Positions 5,419 through 12,146 of a DNA stretch of 12,551 bases are shown one piece after another. The position numbers and the translations under genes were made by a program. The stretch spans positions 1-12,551 of the forward strand of contig JANQOC010000607.1 of NCBI GenBank assembly GCA_028279265.1, in the 5' to 3' direction. The notes below the pieces were generated by a model. That model saw only the letters and a program-made list of their open reading frames with translations. It did no database searches and was not told the origin of the DNA. How positions within the stretch are numbered: position 1 is the first letter of the stretch; the number at the start of each line of letters is the position of its first letter. The DNA is from Hyphomicrobiales bacterium (GTDB taxonomy: Bacteria; Pseudomonadota; Alphaproteobacteria; Rhizobiales; CAYWUX01).

Positions 5419-6786
5419 TTAAGCCGTCATGCGTGTTTCACGGGCCGCCGGAATTTCAATTCCGTCGCCTGAGTATTGGTTCAGCTTGTTGCGCAACGTC
5501 CGAATTGAAATTCCGAGAATGGTTGCGGCATGGGTCCGGTTGCCCAGACAATGGTCCAGGGTCTCCAGAATAAGCTCTCTTTCGACTTCAGCGACGGTTT
5601 TGCCGACGAGGGACTGGGTTATCGCTTCCGCCGTTGCCGCCGCTCTTTCCACGGCATCCTCTGTGGACAGGGATTGATCGAGCAGACTACCCTCAGGGGT
5701 GCGGATCGCATCGCAACCGATTTCATCACCGGTAGAAAGAAGAACCGCCCTGTGCATGGTATTCTCAAGTTCCCTGACATTGCCGCGCCAGGCATTTTCC
5801 ATGAGTTTGTCCCGGGCCTCTGACGACAGGTCGCGCGGGGTCAGGCCGTTGGCTTCGCTGTACTTATTGGCAAAATGGTTTGCGAGTTCGAGAATATCTG
5901 CCGGCCGTTCGCGAAGCGGCGGAATTCTCAGGTTTACAACATTCAGGCGATAGAGGAGGTCTTCGCGGAATGTGCCTTCTTTAACGGCTTCATTAAGGTT
6001 TCTGTTGGATGTGGCGACAATTCGGATATCTACGGCGACGGGTTTGTTGCCGCCCACCCGGTCAATGACCCGTTCCTGAATGGCCCGCAATAGTTTGGCC
6101 TGCAGGCGCACATCCATTTCCGAAATTTCATCGAGAAGCAGGGTGCCGCCATTCGCCTCTTCGAACTTGCCGATGCGCCTGGCAACGGCACCGGTAAACG
6201 CGCCTTTCTCATGGCCGAAGAGTTCGGATTCCAGCAGGTTGTCGGGGATCGCCGCGCAATTCAGCGAGATAAACTGCTGGCCGGAGCGGGAAGATTTTTC
6301 ATGGAGATACCGGGCCATGACTTCCTTGCCAGTACCCGATTCACCGGTGATCAGAATGCTGGCATCCGATTTTGCAATCTGATCGGCGAGTTTCATGACT
6401 TCCTGCATCTTTTCATCGCGATAGATAAAGGCATTTCGCTCGGCGGAGACAGCTTCAAGTACGGCGGCGATCATTTCCGCGTCCGGGGGCAGGGGGATAT
6501 ATTCTTTGGCGCCGGCGCGAATGGCTTCGACCGCGGCGTTAGCATCGTGTTCCGTGCCGCAGGCAATCACCGGGATATGGAAGTGCTCGGACTTCAGGTT
6601 CTCGACCAGTGTTGAGATGTCATAGGATACATCGATCATCAGCAGGTCCGCACCCTGGCCGGCACGAAGATCTTTCAGTGCCGTATCGATAGTGGGCGCG
6701 TGGGTGACATTGGCCCCCCGATCAATGGCCATCTTACTGGCTGTCGATAACTCTCCATGCAAGGAGCCGATAATCATGAGTCTCAT
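5419..6786 (-). CDS. flbD: Sigma-54 flagellar transcription activator FlbD
   Basis: FlbD is the enhancer-binding protein that activates late sigma-54 flagellar genes and represses fliF in Caulobacter, acting with the trans-acting factor FliX. The 455-residue product has a receiver-like domain (1-115), an AAA+ domain with Walker A GESGTGKE at about 148-155, the GAFTGA sigma-54 contact loop at about 195-200 and Walker B GGTLLLDE at about 213-220, and a Fis-type helix-turn-helix near the C-terminus (HAATILGISIRTLRNKL). The receiver keeps an Asp at 52 but lacks the N-terminal acidic pair, and the switch lysine is replaced in AKEYIPLPP. This is the FlbD pattern and argues against ordinary phosphorelay control. 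AGGGGA precedes the ATG. fliN ends 63 bases upstream. No fliX or rpoN is in the window. Confidence 0.96.
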   Translation of the reverse strand: MRLMIIGSLHGELSTASKMAIDRGANVTHAPTIDTALKDLRAGQGADLLMIDVSYDISTLVENLKSEHFHIPVIACGTEHDANAAVEAIRAGAKEYIPLPPDAEMIAAVLEAVSAERNAFIYRDEKMQEVMKLADQIAKSDASILITGESGTGKEVMARYLHEKSSRSGQQFISLNCAAIPDNLLESELFGHEKGAFTGAVARRIGKFEEANGGTLLLDEISEMDVRLQAKLLRAIQERVIDRVGGNKPVAVDIRIVATSNRNLNEAVKEGTFREDLLYRLNVVNLRIPPLRERPADILELANHFANKYSEANGLTPRDLSSEARDKLMENAWRGNVRELENTMHRAVLLSTGDEIGCDAIRTPEGSLLDQSLSTEDAVERAAATAEAITQSLVGKTVAEVERELILETLDHCLGNRTHAATILGISIRTLRNKLNQYSGDGIEIPAARETRMTA

Positions 6787-6849
6787 TTTGTTTCCCCTTT
6801 TGCCGTCAGGCCCCCGTCAAATATCGGGCGTCCAGAACTGCCTTTATCC

Positions 6850-7212
6850 CTATGCCTTAATAATTTCCGTCATCGTGACACCAAGCCGGTCATCCACGAG
6901 GACAACTTCGCCCCGGGCTACGAGCCGGTTATTAACAAATATGTCTATGGCTTCCCCAACCTTGCGGTCGAGTTCGACCACATCGCCCGCTTCAAGGCTC
7001 AACAGATTGCTGACTTCCATACTCGTCCGTCCGAGTATCGCCTGTATGCGAACCGGGATATCGAAAACGGCTTCCAGGTCTGAAGCCGATTTGTCATCTA
7101 CATCGCTTCCACCTGCCACGTCATCGGCAGCATCGGATTCACTTTCAGGCATACTCGTTTCCTTGGAAAATTCTTGCAGGTTCATTTCTTCGTTTGTTGT
7201 GTCTTCACTCAT
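6850..7212 (-). CDS. fliN: Flagellar motor switch protein FliN
   Basis: FliN forms the lower part of the cytoplasmic C ring with FliM and FliG. It sets rotation direction and provides the docking site for FliH. The 120-residue product has a disordered, strongly acidic N-terminal half (about residues 1-45) and a C-terminal SpoA/FliN domain beginning near DIPVRIQAILG and ending RLGVTMTEIIKA. I chose the ATG at 7212 over an upstream start in the same frame because AGGAGAG lies five bases before it and because it overlaps the fliH stop in an ATGA, a sign of translational coupling. fliM is not in the window, which is common in this class, where it sits with fliL elsewhere. Confidence 0.95.
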   Translation of the reverse strand: MSEDTTNEEMNLQEFSKETSMPESESDAADDVAGGSDVDDKSASDLEAVFDIPVRIQAILGRTSMEVSNLLSLEAGDVVELDRKVGEAIDIFVNNRLVARGEVVLVDDRLGVTMTEIIKA

Positions 7213-7952
7213 TGGGACTCTCCTGAATTCAGTTGTTCCCGGTTCTCCGGAACAAATTCGGCGCAATTCGTTAGTTCATAGTCGGGATCATCTGTTCTGA
7301 ATTTCGATCCCAGCGAAACCGGTTCCCCATTCACGGACTGTGTGATCGCTTGTTCGATAAGTTCCGCGGTTTTGCTGCGATCCAGCGCGATCCCGCCATC
7401 GGCCCATTCAATGTTGCAGTCTCCGACGGCAATATCAGGATCTCCGGAAACGACGATTTGTCCCTCATATCCGAATTGATCCGCCATCTCCTGGATACGG
7501 GCCTGGCAGGCATCGATGAGCGTTTCCGGAACGGAAATACGGACCTGGGACAGGTTGCGGATCTGGTCAAAAATATTTTTCAGGAGATGTTCCAGCGGCA
7601 GTTGCGGGTGGTGGCTCAATAGGTCTCCTGCAAGTTTCATAGACGAAAAGAGGGCGATTTCCATTGCCTCGTTCCGAATCTCAGAGAGGCCGTCACGGCA
7701 TTGTTGTGTCAGTGCGTCCTGGGCGGCCACAAAGGTCTTGGTACATTCAAGGGTTTCCGCCTCGATAGTGGCGAGAGCCTCCTGCATAGCCTGCTTTCTT
7801 CCTTCTTCGAAAGCTTCAGCCCGTATCTTTTCCTTCTCCAGGGCAAATTCGACCAGCAGTTCTTCCTTCGCTTTTTCTTCCGGCGTTTGATAGGCTTGGC
7901 CGTCCTTGGATGCGAAGGCCGTTTCAAACATGAATTTCACGGGTTGATTCAT
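7209..7952 (-). CDS. fliH: Flagellar export ATPase regulator FliH (FlbE-like)
   Basis: FliH dimers bind the N-terminus of FliI and tether the ATPase ring to FliN at the C ring. The 247-residue product starts MNQPVKFMFETAF, a common start in alphaproteobacterial FliH/FlbE proteins. It continues with a long, charged, Glu- and Ala-rich helix (about 25-95) and a C-terminal globular part containing VRISVPETL and GDCNIEWADGGIALD, the second matching the conserved C-terminal pattern of the FliH/YscL family. I chose the ATG at 7952, preceded by AAGGTG, over an in-frame ATG at 7979 that would overlap fliG and lacks a ribosome site. It starts 10 bases after the fliG stop and its TGA overlaps the fliN ATG. 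The partner fliI is in the other operon of this window. Confidence 0.92.
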   Translation of the reverse strand: MNQPVKFMFETAFASKDGQAYQTPEEKAKEELLVEFALEKEKIRAEAFEEGRKQAMQEALATIEAETLECTKTFVAAQDALTQQCRDGLSEIRNEAMEIALFSSMKLAGDLLSHHPQLPLEHLLKNIFDQIRNLSQVRISVPETLIDACQARIQEMADQFGYEGQIVVSGDPDIAVGDCNIEWADGGIALDRSKTAELIEQAITQSVNGEPVSLGSKFRTDDPDYELTNCAEFVPENREQLNSGESQ

Positions 7953-7962
7953 CGTCGACACC

Positions 7963-9027
7963 TTATTCAATGAATTCATCGTTTGAGCTGCCGCCTAGGG
8001 AGATGATAATGTCACCTGAATTGGCGAGTTCCTTGGCCTGGTTGATCATCGCACTCTGGGCTTCATCCACATCTTTCAGCCGCACCGGCCCCATGACTTC
8101 GATTTCATCCTGCAGCATTTTCGAAGCCCGGGCCGTCATGTTCGAATAGAAAAACTCGCGTACCGGTTCACTGGCACCTTTCATGGACAGGGCGAGAACG
8201 TCCTTTGCGACATGGCGGAGCAGGGTCTGACAGCTCGAAGGATCGAGTTTCATCAGATCTTCGAAGGTGAACATCAGGGACTTGATGCGATCGGCACTCT
8301 CCCGATTCTCCTCTTCCAGAGCCGAGATGAAGCGCGCTTCGGTTTGACGGTCAAAACTGTTGAATATGTCGGCCATCAGCTCATGGGCATCCCGCTGCCG
8401 GGTCTGGGCCAGGTTTGAGATAAACTCACGGCGCAAAGTCTGTTCAATTTTCTCCAGGATTTCCCGTTGCACGGAATCCATGCGCAACATGCGGTCGACG
8501 ACTTCGAGGGCCAGTTCTTCCGGAAGGATCGAGAGGACATTGGCGGCATGATCCGGCGCAATTTTCGATAGTACGACCGCGATTGTCTGGGGATATTCGT
8601 TTTTCAGATAGTTTGCGAGGATGTTGGCCTGGACGTTGGACAGCTTTTCCCACATGTTGCGTCCTGCGGGTCCGCGAATTTCCTCCATGATCAGGTGGAC
8701 GCGTTCATTGGGGAGGAATTGCGACAACAGTCTTTCGGTTGAGTCAAACGTTCCCAATATTGCCCCGGACAACCCCATCTCGGATATAAAGTCGCCGATC
8801 AGCCCTTCGACGGCGTCGGTGGGTATGGTGCCCAGGGTCGACATGGCGACGGATACCTGCGCCAGTTCCTGATCATCAAGATTTTCCCAGATGGGTTTTC
8901 CGTAACCTTCACCGAGCGATAACAGCAGGACGGCGGTCCGCTGCGCACCGGTCAGCGGTTTCTGACCGGCCTCATTGGGGACTGCCGGTAGATTTTCATT
9001 TTCCTTATTTGCTGCTGCTTGTGCCAT
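7963..9027 (-). CDS. fliG: Flagellar motor switch protein FliG
   Basis: FliG sits on the MS ring and transmits torque from the MotA/B stators through its C-terminal domain. The 354-residue product has the N-terminal FliF-binding region (about 25-110), the middle domain with the FliM-contact motif as EYPQ at about 144-147, and the C-terminal torque helix MFTFEDLMKLD at about 252-262. In the torque region D262 and R271 probably match the conserved Asp and Arg of the E. coli protein. The GASEPVREFFYSNMTARA block at about 284-301 is the family signature before the last helices. Tyr in place of His in EHPQ appears normal for this class. The ribosome site is weak (GAG five bases before the ATG). 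It starts 20 bases after the fliF stop, so coupling to fliF is likely. Confidence 0.98.
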   Translation of the reverse strand: MAQAAANKENENLPAVPNEAGQKPLTGAQRTAVLLLSLGEGYGKPIWENLDDQELAQVSVAMSTLGTIPTDAVEGLIGDFISEMGLSGAILGTFDSTERLLSQFLPNERVHLIMEEIRGPAGRNMWEKLSNVQANILANYLKNEYPQTIAVVLSKIAPDHAANVLSILPEELALEVVDRMLRMDSVQREILEKIEQTLRREFISNLAQTRQRDAHELMADIFNSFDRQTEARFISALEEENRESADRIKSLMFTFEDLMKLDPSSCQTLLRHVAKDVLALSMKGASEPVREFFYSNMTARASKMLQDEIEVMGPVRLKDVDEAQSAMINQAKELANSGDIIISLGGSSNDEFIE

Positions 9028-9047
9028 TTATGCTCATTCGCCCCAAA

Positions 9048-10724
9048 TTACGCCGCGTCCGAATTGATCCAGTTTTGAACAACCGAAACGGCTTCCATCG
9101 GGTGTTTCTCGATCATCTCGCCGATCTCTTTAATGGCTTGCTTGTGAACTTCACCCTCGAGTTTGGCATTCTGAAGTGCGATTACCGCGGAACTCGGTGG
9201 AATATTGGCCACTTCTGTCTCTTCGGCGGTGATGGCCAGGGGCTGGCCGCTGGCATCTGTCAGCTGGGCGGCACCCTGTTCAGATGCCACGGATCCGTCG
9301 AGTTCCAGGAGCGCAGCTTCCTCAAGCAGGTCTTCCGGTGTCAGGATACGCCGGACCAGGGGGCGAACCACGAACAGCAGGACAAGGAGGGAGACGATGA
9401 GCGTGATAACCAGTTCGGCAATGTGGAAGTAGTCCTGTTTGGAGAAGTCAAACAATCCGCCTTCGGCCGCAGCCTCCAGAGCCGGTTCTTCGGTTGCTAC
9501 AAATTGCAGATTGGAGACATGGATCTGGTCTCCGCGTTCCTGGCTGTAGCCAATGGTCGAGCGAACGAGTTGCGTGATCTGCTCCAGCTCCGCCTGCGAC
9601 CGCGGCTGATAGTTAAGTTTTCCATCGGCGGTTTTTGCATATTTGCCATCGACCAGGACGGCAACGGAGACGCGTTGTATCTGCCCCGCTTCCTTAACTT
9701 CAGTTTGGGTTGTTCGAGATATCTCGTAGTTGATTGTCTCTTCGGTCTTGTTGGCGTCCTCTGTCTGATTACCCGTATCTTCGGCCGTTCCCGCCGCAGG
9801 GAGTTCATTGCCGACAGAAACCGAGCCATCCTGGGAGGGCTGCTTGGAGGAAGATGATTCCTGGCGGGTCTGGGTCGAGCGGACGACCTGGCCATCGGGA
9901 TCAAAGGTCTCGGATGTTTTGGTAATCCTGTTGTAGTCGAGTTCCGCGGTAACGGAAACACGAACCTTGCCGGCTCCGACAACGCTTGAGACGATTTCCT
10001 CGATTTGCGATTCCAGGCGGTTTTCAAACAAACGATTGCGCTCGTCGCTGGTAGAATTTGAAAATCCCGTACCGTCGTCACCGCTACCGGACGCCAGCAA
10101 TTTGCCGCGTTCGTCGACAATGGAAACTTTGCCGGGTGCGAGATCCTCCACCGCCGAGGCAACTAGATGCTGAATGGCTTTGATCTGCCCGTTTTCCAGG
10201 CGGCCCCTGGCCTTTATAACGATCGAAGCTGAAGGTTCGGCGCGCTGCTGGGCAAACAGTTTTCGCTTGGGGATGACCAGATGAACCCGTGCCATCTGAA
10301 TTTTGTCGAGGGCGCGAATGGTCCGGGCGAGTTCGCCTTCGATGGCTCTTAAGCGATTGATATTCTGAACAAAACTTGTAGCACCGAGATTATCCGATTT
10401 ATCGAATATTTCATATCCCACGGATCCCCCCGAGGGCAGACCGCTTTCCGCGAGTTCCATCCTGAGGCGCAGAACCCGATCCTTTGGAACCAGGACAATG
10501 GCGCCATCCTGGCGAACGTCGTGGGGGACATCCATGCCTTCAAGCTTGCGTACGACGGAGATGGAATCCTCGAACTGCAGGTCGGTAAACAGGACAGCCA
10601 TTTGCGGCTGCGAAAGTTTAACCATCAGATATATAAAGAACCCGATCAGACTGGCCGCCACAGCACCCATGGCCGCGATCCGGGTCACGCCTAAAGTTCG
10701 AATAAACTGGACTATCGGTTCCAC
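9048..10724 (-). CDS. fliF: Flagellar MS-ring protein FliF
   Basis: FliF builds the MS ring in the inner membrane, the first structure of the basal body, which houses the export gate and carries FliG. From a GTG start the product is 558 residues. It has a first membrane helix at about 15-35, the LSQPQMAVLFTDL block at about 37-49, and ring-building domains with LAESGLPSGGSVGYEIFD at about 91-108 and VHLVIPKRKLFAQQ at about 147-160. A Ser/Gln/Asn-rich linker (about 280-330), a second membrane helix at about 436-455 and a C-terminal FliG-binding tail follow. I chose the GTG at 10724 because GGGGGA lies six bases upstream and because homologues start about here. The open frame extends to a TTG at 10814, but that start falls inside a regulatory dyad. 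It is the first gene of the fliFGHN-flbD-flhA operon. Confidence 0.96.
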   Translation of the reverse strand: MEPIVQFIRTLGVTRIAAMGAVAASLIGFFIYLMVKLSQPQMAVLFTDLQFEDSISVVRKLEGMDVPHDVRQDGAIVLVPKDRVLRLRMELAESGLPSGGSVGYEIFDKSDNLGATSFVQNINRLRAIEGELARTIRALDKIQMARVHLVIPKRKLFAQQRAEPSASIVIKARGRLENGQIKAIQHLVASAVEDLAPGKVSIVDERGKLLASGSGDDGTGFSNSTSDERNRLFENRLESQIEEIVSSVVGAGKVRVSVTAELDYNRITKTSETFDPDGQVVRSTQTRQESSSSKQPSQDGSVSVGNELPAAGTAEDTGNQTEDANKTEETINYEISRTTQTEVKEAGQIQRVSVAVLVDGKYAKTADGKLNYQPRSQAELEQITQLVRSTIGYSQERGDQIHVSNLQFVATEEPALEAAAEGGLFDFSKQDYFHIAELVITLIVSLLVLLFVVRPLVRRILTPEDLLEEAALLELDGSVASEQGAAQLTDASGQPLAITAEETEVANIPPSSAVIALQNAKLEGEVHKQAIKEIGEMIEKHPMEAVSVVQNWINSDAA

Positions 10725-10804
10725 GTCTTTCCCCCATTTCAAGCCGATCACTGCGAACTCAGTCCACGTCGAGATTTGACTGATTATTGATTCGTTTAAC
10801 GACT

Positions 10805-10827
10805 TACCCGGCAAAAATTACCGGGTA
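10805..10827 (-). promoter_or_regulatory. ftr-like dyad (candidate FlbD site) over the fliF promoter
   Basis: Perfect 7-bp arms TACCCGG (10805-10811) and CCGGGTA (10821-10827) flank an A-rich 9-base centre. The core on the plus strand is CCCGGCAAAAATTACCGGG. It resembles the ftr elements bound by FlbD in Caulobacter, which are CGGC-type dyads with an A-rich middle. Placing the nearby CtrA box at -35 puts this dyad across the -10 region, as expected for the site through which FlbD represses fliF. The exact consensus should be checked against published sites. Confidence 0.5.
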
Positions 10828-10831
10828 CCCG

Positions 10832-10846
10832 CTAACAGATGCTTAA
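10832..10846 (-). promoter_or_regulatory. Candidate CtrA box of the fliF operon
   Basis: On the minus strand the sequence is TTAA-N7-TTAGC, one mismatch from TTAA-N7-TTAAC. It lies about 108 bases upstream of the fliF GTG. If centred at -35, transcription would start near 10804, leaving a leader of about 80 bases. fliF is a direct CtrA target in Caulobacter, and sciP, encoding a CtrA inhibitor, lies immediately upstream here. Confidence 0.5.
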
Positions 10847-10870
10847 TGAGATGGAAGAAATCGGATGGAA

Positions 10871-10885
10871 CGGCAAAAAATGCCG
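10871..10885 (-). promoter_or_regulatory. Second ftr-like dyad upstream of fliF
   Basis: CGGCA (10871-10875) and TGCCG (10881-10885) are perfect arms around AAAAA. The element shares the 9-mer CGGCAAAAA with the dyad at 10805-10827 and with a third copy near 11380. It would lie about 65-80 bases upstream of the predicted fliF transcription start. FlbD binding is inferred from similarity to Caulobacter ftr sites. Confidence 0.42.
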
Positions 10886-10931
10886 AATGCGCCTCGAACA
10901 GAAGATTGTTGCAGGGGGGAACGATTGCGGA

Positions 10932-10972
10932 ACCCGTCAATGAACAAACGGGTCCCCGGTCAATACTGGGAC
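10932..10972 (-). other. Two overlapping hairpins after sciP
   Basis: Downstream of the sciP stop, GTCCC (10968-10972 read on the minus strand) can pair with GGGAC (10952-10956), or ACCCGT (10948-10953) can pair with ACGGGT (10932-10937). The two stems share bases 10952-10953, so they compete. No T-run follows, so this is not a canonical intrinsic terminator. It may mark the 3' end of the sciP mRNA or limit read-through into fliF. Confidence 0.28.
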
Positions 10973-10999
10973 TTCAGATAAGACGGAAACTTGGTGCGA

Positions 11000-11278
11000 C
11001 TAGGCTTCGCGATAATCCTGGACGCGCGTGGCTCGCAGTCCAGCGAGGCCATGCTGATCTATCGATCTTTGCCAGGAAAGAAACTCCTCGACAGTCAGTG
11101 TATAACGGTCGCAGGCCTCTTCCAGACTCAATAGTCCTCCACGAACAGCAGCAACAACTTCTGCTTTTCGGCGAATGACCCATCTTCGAGTTGACGTGGG
11201 AGGTAAATCTGCGATTGTCAGAGGTGTTCCATCAGGACCTATGACATATCTTACTCTAGGTCTGGCTACTTCAGACAT
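11000..11278 (-). CDS. sciP: CtrA inhibitor SciP (DUF1153)
   Basis: SciP is a small helix-turn-helix protein that binds CtrA and blocks its activation of target promoters in Caulobacter swarmer cells. Direct DNA binding has also been proposed. The 92-residue product carries the near-invariant core of the family: RPRVRYVIGPDGTPLTIADLPP at the N-terminus in slightly varied form, then TRRWVIRRKAEVVAAVRGG, LSLEEACDRYTLTVEEF, SWQRSIDQHGLAGLR. The length matches the family. GAGAG lies four bases before the ATG at 11278. It sits between flgD and fliF on the same strand with 168-bp and 275-bp gaps, so it probably has its own promoter. A CtrA-type box lies about 55-70 bases upstream, as expected if CtrA drives its own inhibitor. 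Confidence 0.96.
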   Translation of the reverse strand: MSEVARPRVRYVIGPDGTPLTIADLPPTSTRRWVIRRKAEVVAAVRGGLLSLEEACDRYTLTVEEFLSWQRSIDQHGLAGLRATRVQDYREA

Positions 11279-11332
11279 ATTACTCTCGGTACTTACGCGA
11301 TACTAAACTTGAATGACCTTAGCTGAATGTAC

Positions 11333-11347
11333 TTAATATTTGACTAA
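11333..11347 (-). promoter_or_regulatory. Candidate CtrA box upstream of sciP
   Basis: On the minus strand this reads TTAG-N7-TTAAG, one mismatch from TTAA-N7-TTAA. It lies 54 bases upstream of the sciP ATG. If placed at -35 the leader would be about 25-30 bases. sciP is CtrA-activated in Caulobacter, so a CtrA box here is expected. The surrounding sequence is AT-rich, which raises the chance of a random match. Confidence 0.42.
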
Positions 11348-11370
11348 GATCACTAATTACTGGATTTCCT

Positions 11371-11394
11371 TTGGTAACGGCAAAAAGTTAACAA
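11371..11394 (-). promoter_or_regulatory. CGGCAAAAA-containing inverted repeat upstream of sciP
   Basis: TTGGTAAC (11371-11378) and GTTAACAA (11387-11394) are arms matching at 7 of 8 positions around an 8-base centre. The sequence contains the same CGGCAAAAA 9-mer as the two dyads near fliF, although here the right half does not complete the GCCG arm. It lies about 25-60 bases upstream of the CtrA-type box. A FlbD half-site or an operator for another regulator is possible. Confidence 0.3.
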
Positions 11395-11408
11395 TTGGTT
11401 CGAAGGTT

Positions 11409-11441
11409 GAGGGACAGTTCGGACTGATTGCAGAGGGACAG
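11409..11441. repeat. 9-bp direct repeat GAGGGACAG after flgD
   Basis: GAGGGACAG occurs at 11409-11417 and 11433-11441, 24 bases apart, in the gap just beyond the flgD stop. The spacing is a little over two helical turns, so a tandem regulator site is conceivable, but two copies of a 9-mer are weak evidence. Confidence 0.3.
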
Positions 11442-11446
11442 GCAGA

Positions 11447-12133
11447 TTATGAGGACTCCTCCTCTTCGGAATTTTCTGGATTTAGCAGAACAGATGACAC
11501 ATCGGAGAACGGGATGGGTTCGCCTTTGACGATGAGCTGAAGTTCGGCGCCGCTCATATCAACGCCTTCAACCAATCCCGATGCCTGGGTAGAAACGGAA
11601 AAATTCGTTCCCGAGGCATTCGTTGCACTTATATTTAGTGTATAGAGACCATCCGGTGCAATTCCGCCCTGGGAGGTCGTTCCATTCCAGTTAAAAGTGC
11701 CGGACCCTTCGTCCAGGGAACGTGTTTCCGAATAAACCTCATTGCCGTTGGCATCTTTGATGCTGAAAATGGCTTCAGCACTCTCATCGGGTGAGGAATA
11801 GGACCAGGTAGCCAGACCACCGCTAAGCTGGGACTGATCGCCGGAGAATGTCGCGATCTTACCGATATAGTCGACGGCACTGGTAATCACGTTAGACGCG
11901 GACAGGGCCGATAAGGTTTCCAGGTTCTTATTGGTTTGAATGGACTGTTCCACTCCCGCAAAATCTACGAGTTGCTGAGTCATCTGGTGCGTGTCCAGAG
12001 GTTCCAGCGGGTCCTGATTCTGCAGCTGCGTTGTCAGCAAGGTGAGAAAAGTGTCGAAATCATCGGCAATTTTAACACTATCCGCCTGAGCGGTGCCTAG
12101 GGATGACAGGCTGTCTATTGGATTTATTGTCAT
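11447..12133 (-). CDS. flgD: Flagellar hook cap protein FlgD
   Basis: FlgD is exported to the tip of the growing hook, where it acts as a scaffold for FlgE assembly and is later discarded. The 228-residue product has the conserved N-terminal export and cap region, with FLTLLTTQLQNQDPLEPLD at about 29-47 and QLVDFAGVEQ at about 54-63. A Tudor/Ig-like FlgD domain follows, with SIKDANGNEVYS and a GTFNWNGT...APDGLYTL segment that is the family signature. The tail is acidic (ENSEEEESS). Length is normal. The ATG at 12133 is 13 bases after the fliK stop with GGACTTAAGA before it, so it is co-transcribed with fliK. The hook gene flgE, which often follows, is not here: the next gene is sciP. Confidence 0.97.
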   Translation of the reverse strand: MTINPIDSLSSLGTAQADSVKIADDFDTFLTLLTTQLQNQDPLEPLDTHQMTQQLVDFAGVEQSIQTNKNLETLSALSASNVITSAVDYIGKIATFSGDQSQLSGGLATWSYSSPDESAEAIFSIKDANGNEVYSETRSLDEGSGTFNWNGTTSQGGIAPDGLYTLNISATNASGTNFSVSTQASGLVEGVDMSGAELQLIVKGEPIPFSDVSSVLLNPENSEEEESS

Positions 12134-12146
12134 GTCTTAAGTCCAA

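Noticed and set aside
6798..6805. CGGCAAAA just before flbD as an FlbD autoregulatory site
   Set aside because: Only a half-site, overlapping the ribosome binding region, with no second arm; another such 8-mer occurs inside flbD coding sequence.
9009..9857. 282-codon open frame on the plus strand
   Set aside because: Antisense to fliF; composition reflects the complementary strand of a real gene.
42..10793. GANTC (CcrM) sites in intergenic DNA at 42-46, 153-157, 2124-2128 and 10789-10793
   Set aside because: About three are expected by chance in this amount of sequence, so no enrichment is shown.
10871..10885. CGG-N8-GCCG as a sigma-54 promoter for fliF (also at 10805-10827)
   Set aside because: The GG-to-GC distance is 8, not the required 10; the sites fit dyad operators better.
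11340..11540. 66-codon plus-strand frame starting at TTG in the flgD-sciP gap
   Set aside because: No ribosome binding site, runs antisense into the flgD 3' end, and its residues there mirror the acidic flgD tail.
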